Below, one piece after another: positions 34,371 through 43,937 of a stretch of DNA of 64,000 nt. Source of the stretch: an uncultured bacterium (GTDB lineage: Bacteria; Armatimonadota; Hebobacteria; CAIYQO01). Every line of letters starts with the position of its first letter. Position 1 is the first letter of the stretch. The notes below the pieces were generated by a model, which had not been told where the DNA came from, did not search any database, and worked only from the letters and a program-made list of their open reading frames with translations. The stretch covers positions 23,617 through 87,616 of the forward strand of contig CAIYQO010000029.1 in NCBI GenBank assembly GCA_903928345.1. The letters are read 5' to 3'. Position numbers and translations under genes: made by a program.

Positions 34371-35328
34371 GCTGCTGCGCCAGGCGCTGATCATCATCGG
34401 CGTGCTTGCCGTCCCCTTCCTCATCGCCTCCGGGCTGACCTGGGGGGAGCGGCGGCTGCTCGCCCTCTTCCAGGACCGCTACGGCCCCAACCGCGTGGGC
34501 CCCGGGGGCGTGCTGCAGGTGGCGGCGGATATGTTCAAGATCCTCATGAAGGAGGACTGGACGCCCCCCTTCGCCGACCGGCCCGTCTTCGTGCTCGCGC
34601 CGGCCATCATCATCATCGCCACGCTGTCCAGCTTCGCGGTGCTCACCTTTGCGCCGGGCATTGCGGTGGCGGATTTGAATATCGGCCTGCTCTTCTTCCT
34701 GGCGATGTCCTCCATGGCCGTCTACAGCGTGGTGCTGGCCGGGTGGGCGTCCAACAACAAGTACGCCCTGCTCGGCAGCCTGCGCGCGGTGGGGCAGATG
34801 CTCTCGTACGAGGTGTTCATGGGCCTGTCGCTCATGGGGGTGGTCATCCAGGCGGGCTCCTTCAGCCTGGGTACGATTACCCGCGCGCAGCAGCACTTGT
34901 GGTTCTGCGTGCCGCAGGTGGTCGGATTCGTGGTCTTCACCATCGCCGGCCTTGCAGAGACGCGGCGCATCCCCTTCGACCTGCCGGAGGCGGAGAGCGA
35001 GCTGGTGGCCGGGTACCACACCGAGTATTCCGGGCTGAAGTTCGCCATGTTCTTCCTGGGCGAGTACGTGGGCATCACCCTCATCGCCGCGCTGGTGACG
35101 GCGCTCTTCCTGGGCGGCTGGTGGGGGCCGGTACTGCCGCCGCTGGTGTGGTTTCTGCTGAAAACGCTGGTGGTGATCGCCTTCTTCATCCTCGTGCGCG
35201 CCGCGCTGCCGCGCCTGCGCTTCGACCAGTTGATGGAGTTCGGCTGGAAGCTCATGCTCCCGCTGTCGCTGCTCAACCTGCTGGTGACGGGGGCGGTGGT
35301 GCTGTGGCAGGAGGGGTTGCGATTCTGA
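34363..35328 (+). CDS. nuoH: NADH-quinone oxidoreductase subunit H
   Basis: The 321-aa membrane protein has about eight TM helices and the family motifs ERRLLALFQDRYGPNRVGP, KYALLGSLRAVGQMLSYE and ETRRIPFDLPEAESELVAGYHTEYSG. It forms the foot of the membrane arm and part of the quinone channel. The gene overlaps nuoG by 8 bases and is followed by a repeat-filled gap before nuoI. Confidence 0.96.
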   Translation: MLELLRQALIIIGVLAVPFLIASGLTWGERRLLALFQDRYGPNRVGPGGVLQVAADMFKILMKEDWTPPFADRPVFVLAPAIIIIATLSSFAVLTFAPGIAVADLNIGLLFFLAMSSMAVYSVVLAGWASNNKYALLGSLRAVGQMLSYEVFMGLSLMGVVIQAGSFSLGTITRAQQHLWFCVPQVVGFVVFTIAGLAETRRIPFDLPEAESELVAGYHTEYSGLKFAMFFLGEYVGITLIAALVTALFLGGWWGPVLPPLVWFLLKTLVVIAFFILVRAALPRLRFDQLMEFGWKLMLPLSLLNLLVTGAVVLWQEGLRF

Positions 35329-35349
35329 TTTTGGATTGCGGGACGGGTG

Positions 35350-35491
35350 GATTGTCGCCCCCCACCCCGGCCCTCCCCCGTAACGTCCTGTGACGGGGGA
35401 GGGAGGAGCGTACTACGGAAGGCCTACCTATGGTAGCTCCCTTCCCCCGTCACACGATGTTACGGGGGAAGGGTCGGGGATAGGGGGCCGA
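35350..35491. repeat. Paired inverted palindromes between nuoH and nuoI
   Basis: ATTGTCG...CCCTCCCCCGTAACGTCCTGTGACGGGGGAGGG at the left faces CCCTTCCCCCGTCACACGATGTTACGGGGGAAGGG...CGACAAT at the right. Each half is an internal CCCCCGT/ACGGGGG palindrome, and the two halves are in inverted orientation. Confidence 0.7.
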
Positions 35492-35509
35492 CAATAGGTT
35501 AGGTATCGG

Positions 35510-36025
35510 ATGCTCAGCATCTTGCACACAATTTGGAATGTGTTCACCCATGCGTTCCATCGGCGGGTGACGGTGCGCTATCCTGAAGAGAAGCGCCCGC
35601 TGCCGCCGCGTTGGCGGGGGCGGATCGTGTTGACGCGCGACCCGGACGGGGCGGAGCGCTGCGTGGCGTGCCAGCTCTGCTCGGTGGTGTGCCCGGTGGG
35701 GTGCATTGCGTTGCAGACGACGCAGGACGAAACGGGGCGGCGATATCCGGCCTTCTTCCGCATTAACTTTTCCCGCTGCATCTTTTGCGGCTTCTGCGAA
35801 GAGGCCTGCCCGACCTGCGCCATCCAGTTGACGCCCGACTACGAGATGGCGGAGTATACCCGCCCGGCGCTGGTCTATGAGAAGGAAGACCTGCTCATCG
35901 ACGGCACGGGCAAATACCACGACTACAACTACTACCGCGTGGCCGGGCTGGCCATCGGCGGCAAGGACAAGGGCGAGGCGGAGCACGAGCAGCCGCCGGT
36001 GGACGTGCGGGGTCTGCTGCCATGA
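35510..36025 (+). CDS. nuoI: NADH-quinone oxidoreductase subunit I
   Basis: The 171-aa protein has two [4Fe-4S] ferredoxin motifs: [16 protein letters not shown] and [16 protein letters not shown], the N6a and N6b clusters that lead to N2 in NuoB. An N-terminal amphipathic segment and the [11 protein letters not shown]-terminal motif are typical. The stop overlaps the nuoJ start by 4 bases (ATGA). Confidence 0.96.
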   Translation: MLSILHTIWNVFTHAFHRRVTVRYPEEKRPLPPRWRGRIVLTRDPDGAERCVACQLCSVVCPVGCIALQTTQDETGRRYPAFFRINFSRCIFCGFCEEACPTCAIQLTPDYEMAEYTRPALVYEKEDLLIDGTGKYHDYNYYRVAGLAIGGKDKGEAEHEQPPVDVRGLLP

Positions 36026-36537
36026 ACATCATCTTCTACCTGGCCGCCGCGGTGGCGATTGTGGCGACGCTGCTGGTGGTGACGCGGCTGAACGCCGTGC
36101 ACGCGCTGCTCTACCTGATCGTCTCGCTGCTGGCGGTGGCGGTGGTCTTTTATACGCTGGGGGCGCCCTTTGTGGCGGCGCTGGAGGTGATCATCTACGC
36201 CGGCGCCATCATGGTGCTCTTTGTCTTCGTGATTATGATGCTCAACCTGGGGCCGCAGGCCACGGAGACGGAGCGCGGGTGGGCGGAACCGGAGCTGTGG
36301 TTCGGCCCGGCGCTGCTCTGCGGCGTGCTGCTGGGCGAGGTGATCTATTTGATCCTGCGCATGCCGACGGGGACCACGCTGGCACGGGTGGGCACGCCGG
36401 AGCAGGTGGGCGTGGCCCTGTACGGGCCGTACCTGCTCGGGGTGGAGTTGGCGTCGCTGCTGCTGCTGGCCGGGTTGGTAGGGGCCTACCACCTGGGGCG
36501 GCGCGCGCCGCATGAGGAACCGGGAGGAGGCGTCTGA
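36022..36537 (+). CDS. nuoJ: NADH-quinone oxidoreductase subunit J
   Basis: The 171-aa protein has five TM helices; [18 protein letters not shown] and [20 protein letters not shown] are the family motifs, the latter being the helix that forms part of the proton pathway. It overlaps nuoI by 4 bases and shares one base with the nuoK start. Confidence 0.95.
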   Translation: MNIIFYLAAAVAIVATLLVVTRLNAVHALLYLIVSLLAVAVVFYTLGAPFVAALEVIIYAGAIMVLFVFVIMMLNLGPQATETERGWAEPELWFGPALLCGVLLGEVIYLILRMPTGTTLARVGTPEQVGVALYGPYLLGVELASLLLLAGLVGAYHLGRRAPHEEPGGGV

Positions 36538-36845
36538 TGGCAACGGTACCGGTCGCGCACGGATTGCTGCTGGCGGGGGTGCTGTTCGCCCTCGGGCTGG
36601 TGGCGCTGCTCGGGCGGCGCAACGTGATCTTTATGTTGCTGGCGGTGGAGATTATGCTCAACGCCGCGGGGGTGGCGTTCATCGCCGCCGGCGCGCGCTG
36701 GGGCCGGGTGGACGGGCAGGTGATGTTCCTCTTCATCCTGACCATGGCCGCCGCGGAGGTCTCCGTGGGGCTGGCGCTGGTGCTGCAATTCTATAACCGC
36801 ACGCGCACGCTGGACGTGGACGCGGCGACGTCGATGAAAGGCTGA
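36537..36845 (+). CDS. nuoK: NADH-quinone oxidoreductase subunit K
   Basis: The 102-aa protein has three TM helices. AVEIMLNAAGVAF and FILTMAAAEVSVGLALVL carry the two buried glutamates typical of NuoK. It overlaps nuoJ by one base and ends 2 bases before nuoL. Confidence 0.95.
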   Translation: MATVPVAHGLLLAGVLFALGLVALLGRRNVIFMLLAVEIMLNAAGVAFIAAGARWGRVDGQVMFLFILTMAAAEVSVGLALVLQFYNRTRTLDVDAATSMKG

Positions 36846-36847
36846 CG

Positions 36848-38694
<1,847 letters not shown>

Positions 38695-38698
<4 letters not shown>

Positions 38699-40173
38699 TC
38701 CTACTCGCGTTGATTCTCATCCCGTTGCTGGGCGGCCTGCTGGCATGGTGGGCCGAGCGCTTCGGCACGCGTGCCACCCGGTGGGTGGCGCTGGTCGCCA
38801 CCGTGCTGCAACTCGGCGTGGCGGCGGGCATCTGGGCGGTGCATCCGGGCGGGGGGCAGACGTGGTGGCTCGACTACGCACGGCCGTGGATCCCCCAGTT
38901 CGGCATCGGGCTGCACCTGGCGCTCGACGGCTTCAGCCTGCTGCTGGTACTGCTCACCGGGGTCATCGGCGTGCTCTCGGTGGCGGCGTCGTGGGAAGGC
39001 ATCACCGTGAAGGTGGGCTTCTTCCACTTCAACCTGCTGTGGACGCTGGCGGGCATCACCGGCATCTTCCTCTCCTTCGACCTGTTTCTGTTCTACGTCT
39101 GCTGGGAAGTGATGCTGGTGCCGCTGTACTTCCTCATCGACGTATGGGGGCATGAAGAGCGGCACTTTGCGGCGAAGAAGTTCTTCATCTTCACGCAGAC
39201 GGCGGGGCTGTTCCTGCTCCTCGGCATGCTTGGGTTGGTGCTTACCGTCGCCGCGCGCTTCCATGTGCTCACCTTCGACTACTTCACGCTGATGCAGCAC
39301 CCGCTGGGGCTCTACCCGCTGGCGCGCTGGCTGATGCTCGGTTTCTTCCTCGCCTTCGCGGTGAAGCTGCCCGCGGTGCCGCTGCATACCTGGCTGCCCG
39401 ACGCGCACACCCAGGCGCCGGTGGCGGGCAGCGTGGACCTGGCAGGGCTGGTGCTGAAGGTGGGCGCCTACGGGCTGATGCGCCTCACGCTGCCGCTCTT
39501 CCCGGAGATCAGCCGCGCCTTCGCGCCCATCGCCCTCACGCTGGCGGTGCTCGGTATCCTCTACGGCGCCGTGCTCGCCTTCGCGCAAACGGACTTGAAA
39601 CGGCTGGTGGCGTATACCAGCATCAGCCACATGGGCTTTGTGCTGCTGGGCATCTTTTCCTTCAACACGATGGCGTGGCTGGGGGTGACGATCATCCTCC
39701 TCGCCCACGGGCTGAGCACCGGCGCGCTCTTCATCTTCGTCGGCATCCTGAACGACCGGGTGAAGACGCGCGATATCACGCGCATGGGCGGGTTGTGGGC
39801 GCGCGCGCCGATACTCGGCGGGTTGACGCTTTTCTTCGCGCTGGCGGCCCTCGGGTTGCCGGGGTTGGGCACCTTCGTCGGGGAGTTGCTGGTGTTGCAG
39901 GGTACCTTCCTGGTGCAGCCGCTCTTCGCCGTGCTCGCCTCGCTGGGGTTCATCCTTTCCTCGATTTACGCCCTGTGGATGCTGCAGCGCGTCTTCTTCG
40001 GCCCGCCGGCGCCGCACGTCGAGGCGCGCGACGTGAAACCCCACGAGACGGCGATGCTCGCCGCGGCCATCGCGCTCACGCTGTGGCTCGGGCTCTACCC
40101 GCAGCCGATGCTGGACACCGCGCGCGCCGGGGTGGCGCAGATGCTGTCGACGCCGGAAGGGGGCACGCCATGA
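38695..40173 (+). CDS. nuoM: NADH-quinone oxidoreductase subunit M (antiporter-like)
   Basis: The 492-aa protein starts at the ATG overlapping the nuoL stop, not at the earlier ORF-track start inside nuoL. It has about 14 TM helices. Motifs are CWEVMLVPLYFLIDVWG, AFAVKLPAVPLHTWLPDAHTQAP and TDLKRLVAYTSISHMGFV. It is the middle proton pump of the membrane arm and overlaps nuoN by 4 bases. Confidence 0.97.
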
Positions 40174-41612
40174 CGTGGGCCGACCTGCCGGCGCTCTACC
40201 CGATGCTTATCCCGGCGGCCACCGCGGTGCTGCTGTTGCTGACGCTCACCGTGCGGCGCGACGCGCGGCTGGCGGCGGGGGTGGCGATGGCCGGCTTCAT
40301 CGCCGGGTTGCTGGCCCTCGCGGCATCGGCGGCGGAGCTGTCCCACCCGGTGACGATGCTCCTCACCGTCGACCGCTTCGCCGTGGTCTTCTGGGGGATT
40401 CTCCTCTTCGCCGGGTTGCTGGTGTCGGTCTTCGCGGTGGGGTACTTCCGCACGCTGCGCGAGCCGCGCGAGGAGTTCTACCTGCTCTGGCTGCTGGCGG
40501 TGGTGGGCGCCATGGTAATGGCCGCCAGCGCGCACTTTGCCGCCTTCTTCCTCGGGTTGGAGCTGCTCAGCGTGTCGCTGTATGTCCTCATCGCCTACCC
40601 GCGCATGCAATCGCGCGCGGTGGAGGCGGGGGTGAAGTACCTGATCCTCGCCGGCGCCTCCAGCGCCTTCGTCCTCTTCGGCATGGCGCTGACCTACGCC
40701 GCCACCGGCACGCTGACCTTCGCCGAACTTTTCACGCACCTCACGCTCTTCCCCGGGGACGTGCTGCTGCTCGGTGGGGTGGTGATGATTCTCGTCGGGG
40801 TGGGCTTCAAGCTGGCGCTGGTGCCCTTCCACTTCTGGACGCCGGACGTCTATGAAGGCGCGCCGCTGCCGGTGACCGCCGCGGTGGCCACGGTGTCCAA
40901 AGGCGCCGCCTTCGCGCTGCTCACGCGGCTCCTCCTCGGCGTCATCCAGGCGCAACCGGGGCATTCCACGCTGGCGGTGATCTTCACGCTGCTCGCCCTC
41001 GCGTCCATGATTGTCGGCAACCTGCTGGCGCTGGCACAAGGCAATTTGAAGCGTCTGCTGGCGTACTCCTCCATCGCCAACATGGGGTACGCGCTCACCG
41101 CCTTCATCGCCGGCGGCGACGCGGCGCGCGTGGCGATCCCCTACTTTTTCGCCGGCTACATCGTCGCCGTCCTCGCCGCCTTCGGGGTGATGACGCAGCT
41201 CTCCACCCCCGAACACGAGCTGCAGGAGGTGGAGGACTACCGCGGGCTGGCGTGGCGCTACCCGTGGTCGGCGGCGCTGCTCACCGTGGCGCTGCTGTCG
41301 CTGGCGGGCATCCCGCTCACCGCCGGCTTTCTGGGCAAGTTCTTCGTGCTCACCGCGGGCATGGCGGCGGGACGCTGGACGCTGGTGGTGACGCTGGTGC
41401 TCACCAGCGGTCTCGGGTTGTACTACTACCTGCGCGTCATCACCGCGCTTTACCAGGCGCCGCTGGAAGGCGAGCAGCCGACGCCGCCTCCCCTGCACCT
41501 GCCGCACCGCCTGTCCGTGTTGACCGGCCTGGCGCTGGCGGTGCTCGCCGCGCTGCTGCTGCTGCTGGGCGTCTACCCGTCGCCGGTGCTGCATTTGTTG
41601 GCGTGGCCGTGA
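40170..41612 (+). CDS. nuoN: NADH-quinone oxidoreductase subunit N (antiporter-like)
   Basis: The 480-aa protein starts at the ATG overlapping the nuoM stop. It has about 14 TM helices with LELLSVSLYVLIAY, VGFKLALVPFHFWTPDVYEGAPLPVTA and GNLKRLLAYSSIANMGY. It is the last gene of the nuo operon and the proximal antiporter-like subunit. Its stop is followed by a repeat region with no obvious U-rich terminator. Confidence 0.97.
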   Translation: MTWADLPALYPMLIPAATAVLLLLTLTVRRDARLAAGVAMAGFIAGLLALAASAAELSHPVTMLLTVDRFAVVFWGILLFAGLLVSVFAVGYFRTLREPREEFYLLWLLAVVGAMVMAASAHFAAFFLGLELLSVSLYVLIAYPRMQSRAVEAGVKYLILAGASSAFVLFGMALTYAATGTLTFAELFTHLTLFPGDVLLLGGVVMILVGVGFKLALVPFHFWTPDVYEGAPLPVTAAVATVSKGAAFALLTRLLLGVIQAQPGHSTLAVIFTLLALASMIVGNLLALAQGNLKRLLAYSSIANMGYALTAFIAGGDAARVAIPYFFAGYIVAVLAAFGVMTQLSTPEHELQEVEDYRGLAWRYPWSAALLTVALLSLAGIPLTAGFLGKFFVLTAGMAAGRWTLVVTLVLTSGLGLYYYLRVITALYQAPLEGEQPTPPPLHLPHRLSVLTGLALAVLAALLLLLGVYPSPVLHLLAWP

Positions 41613-41659
41613 CCCTCCGCACCGGACATGGTGGGTGTGCGTTGCCGGATACCCCGCGC

Positions 41660-41838
41660 AACCCCTATCCCCCCGACCCCCTTTCCCCGGCGCGGAGAAA
41701 GGGGGAGCACCAGGAGGAAGGACGATCTGCGCGGCTAAATGTCAGACTTGTGTAAGACTTGGTCTTAAGGCGATCGGTTATCGACTACTCACGTACCAAC
41801 CCCCCTTTCTCCGCGCCGGGGAAAAGCGGGGGGATAGG
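41660..41838. repeat. Inverted pair of C-rich palindromes after nuoN
   Basis: ACCCCTATCCCCCCGACCCCCTTTCCCCGGCGCGGAGAAAGGGGG faces a near reverse complement CCCCCCTTTCTCCGCGCCGGGGAAAAGCGGGGGGATAGGGGT. The arms are about 45 bases with few mismatches, spaced by about 95 bases of less GC-rich sequence. It resembles a large hairpin that could end the nuo transcript. Confidence 0.75.
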
Positions 41839-41907
41839 GGTCGCGCGAGCGCGTCGTGACTGAAAACCGACGCCCTTTTCGAACGTGTTTCACCCGGGAG
41901 GCGTAGC

Positions 41908-42426
41908 ATGGACCACGAAATTCTCTACGAGGGCAAATACCTGCGCCTGCTGCGCACGGGGCATTGGGAGTATACCGAGCGGGTGGCGATCAGCGGGATC
42001 GTGGGGATCGTGGCGGTGACGCCGGAAGGCAACTTGCTGCTGGTGGAGCAGTTCCGCCCGCCGGTGCACGCGTCGGTGATCGAGCTGCCGGCCGGGCTGG
42101 CGGGGGATCATCCCGGCGCGGCGGAAGAAGAATTGGCGGACGCCGCACGGCGCGAGCTGCTCGAGGAAACCGGCTACGCCGCGGAGACGATGACCCTCCT
42201 GACCGCCGGGCCGCCCAGCGCGGGCACCACCAGCGAGGTGATTACCCTGTTCCGCGCCGACGGATTGACGCGCGAGCACGCGGGCGGGGGCGATGCCACG
42301 GAGACGATCACCGTGCACGAAGTGCCCCTCGCCGACGTGCCCGCGTGGTTGGCAACGCGCCGGCAAGCCGGGGCGCAGCTCGATCTGCGCATCTACACCG
42401 GGTTGTGGTTCCTGGCGCAGGGGTGA
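41908..42426 (+). CDS. NUDIX hydrolase (ADP-ribose pyrophosphatase-like)
   Basis: The 172-aa protein starts at the ATG after GGGAGG. The Nudix box is visible as GLAGDHPGAAEEELADAARRELLEETGY, with the RELLEETG metal-binding core. Upstream VEQFRPP and ELPAGL are typical of the NudF/ADP-ribose-hydrolase subgroup. It would cleave a nucleoside diphosphate linked to another moiety, probably ADP-ribose, with Mg. The box carries a few residues more between the Gly and the RELLEE core than the minimal 23-residue pattern. It is convergent with the DUF2267 gene, 1 base apart. Confidence 0.9.
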   Translation: MDHEILYEGKYLRLLRTGHWEYTERVAISGIVGIVAVTPEGNLLLVEQFRPPVHASVIELPAGLAGDHPGAAEEELADAARRELLEETGYAAETMTLLTAGPPSAGTTSEVITLFRADGLTREHAGGGDATETITVHEVPLADVPAWLATRRQAGAQLDLRIYTGLWFLAQG

Positions 42427-42427
42427 G

Positions 42428-42823
42428 CTACGCCGCCTTCTCCCCGCCTTCGCTCCAGCTAAAGAGCGTGTCGAACTCCGCGGGCAACTGTGCCAGTACG
42501 TCGGTGATCTCCCCCGGCGCCACGGCATCCACCAGCACCGAGATGACCGCGCGGGTGTGGAAGACCGCCATCGGCATCTGTGTGCCTTCGAGGGCCGCCA
42601 CGCACGTGTAAAACTCCTTCAACGTGTAGGGTTGACGTTCCTCGGCCTCGCGCAGGTAGACGCCGATCTCCGTCGGCAACTCCGCCGCCAATTGCGCCGC
42701 CTCGTTCCCGTACAGCCGCTCCCCCAGCGCATGCAACACGGCATGCACGGCGTGCACCGTCGCCCCGCCGTCCGCCAGCCGCGCGCGATGCTGCACCTGT
42801 CCGATGAAGTCATCGTAGGTCAT
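42428..42823 (-). CDS. DUF2267-family protein
   Basis: I start at the ATG after GGGAGGTGCGC (MTYDDFIGQVQHRARL); the ORF track begins 24 bases earlier without a site. The 131-aa protein has helical repeats with the VLHALGERLYGNEAAQLAAELP pattern and ITDVLAQLPAEFDTLF closing motif of the DUF2267 family, which is typically a small cytoplasmic helical protein of unknown role. It lies directly after the GT9 gene of the glycan cluster but is 109 bases downstream of its stop. Confidence 0.8.
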   Translation of the reverse strand: MTYDDFIGQVQHRARLADGGATVHAVHAVLHALGERLYGNEAAQLAAELPTEIGVYLREAEERQPYTLKEFYTCVAALEGTQMPMAVFHTRAVISVLVDAVAPGEITDVLAQLPAEFDTLFSWSEGGEKAA

Positions 42824-42932
42824 AGCGCACCTCCCTGTCTCTATCATCTTTCCGACACGCCGCCGCGCTTACGCGCCGGGGACGCGACAGTGGGGGATCG
42901 CGGATTGCGGATTGAGTGGCGCTAACCGCGCG

Positions 42933-43937
42933 TCACACGCACACGCCGGCGGGCATCAGCGTGTCGAGGGCGGTGAGTACGTCGTCAACGGTGATGCGGG
43001 TGAGGCAGGGGGCGCTGGGGCAGACGTACGCCTCGCAGCAGTGCTGGGCGCGCCGGTTGAGCAGGACGTGCGGGGCGGTGTAGCCGGCGTAGGCGGCCAG
43101 GTCGCCGGGGCGCAGCAGGGCGCAGTGCGGTATATCCTGCGCTGCCGCCACGTGCAGCAGGGCGTGATTGGCGCTCACGAGCACGGCGCAGCGCCGCAAC
43201 AGCGCGGCCAGCACGACGAGTGGCTGGTCGGCGCCGAGGACAGGCACGGGGGTGCGCGCGAGAAAGTTGACGTCGTGGGCCGACCCCGCGTCCGCGCCGC
43301 TCGCGAGGAGCACCGGCGTCCACCCCCGCGCGGTCACCGCGTCGAGCAGCTCCACCCAGCGCTCCACCGGCCAGCGGTGCCCCGGCGGGTCGGCGGCGAC
43401 GTGCAGGGCGATCACGGGGCGGTCGGCGGGCAGGGGGTGCGCCGCCCACAGCGCGGCCGCGGCGGCGGCGCTCCGGGTGTCTACCCCAAGGCCGCGCCAG
43501 GCGTCGCTGGGCACCCCGAGCCCCGTGGCGATTGCCAGGAAGGCGTCGGCGCGCGAGCAGTCGGTCGTCTCACGGAAGGGTGATCCGAAGAAGCGCGCGA
43601 GGGCGGCGGGGGCGTGGCCGCACCGCCGGTGGGCGCCGGAAAAGATGGCCATCCAGGCGGCGCGCTCGTGGTCGGTGAGGTTGATGGCCAGGTCGTAGTG
43701 CTGGGCGCGCAGCATTTTCAAAAACGCGGCGGCGTGCCGGCGGTTGCGATGGTACCCTTTGCGGTCGTAGCCGAAGACGGAGCGGAGGAACGGCGGGGTG
43801 CCGACAAGTACGCGATCGTGATCCGGCACGACGAGGTCGATCTCGGTGTCGGGGTCGGCGGCGCGCAGCGCCAGCGCCAGCGGGGTGACGGCCAGCACAT
43901 CGGGCAGCGGGCGCAGGCAGATGATGAGTATCCTCAT
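42933..43937 (-). CDS. GT9 family glycosyltransferase (heptosyltransferase-like)
   Basis: The 334-aa protein starts at the ATG that overlaps the upstream stop by 4 bases; the long ORF-track version reads into the other frame of the neighbour. It begins MRILIICLRPLPDVLAVTPLALALRA, a GT9-type first strand, and has YDLAINLTDHERAAWMA and a C-terminal IALHVAADPPGHRWPVERWVELLDAV, PVPVLGADQPLVVLAALLRRCAVLVSANH and LLHVAAAQ. Family members move heptose or a related sugar to lipid-linked acceptors at the inner face of the membrane. Acceptor and sugar are unknown. It is the last of a GT2-GT4-GT9 run. Confidence 0.85.
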   Translation of the reverse strand: MRILIICLRPLPDVLAVTPLALALRAADPDTEIDLVVPDHDRVLVGTPPFLRSVFGYDRKGYHRNRRHAAAFLKMLRAQHYDLAINLTDHERAAWMAIFSGAHRRCGHAPAALARFFGSPFRETTDCSRADAFLAIATGLGVPSDAWRGLGVDTRSAAAAAALWAAHPLPADRPVIALHVAADPPGHRWPVERWVELLDAVTARGWTPVLLASGADAGSAHDVNFLARTPVPVLGADQPLVVLAALLRRCAVLVSANHALLHVAAAQDIPHCALLRPGDLAAYAGYTAPHVLLNRRAQHCCEAYVCPSAPCLTRITVDDVLTALDTLMPAGVCV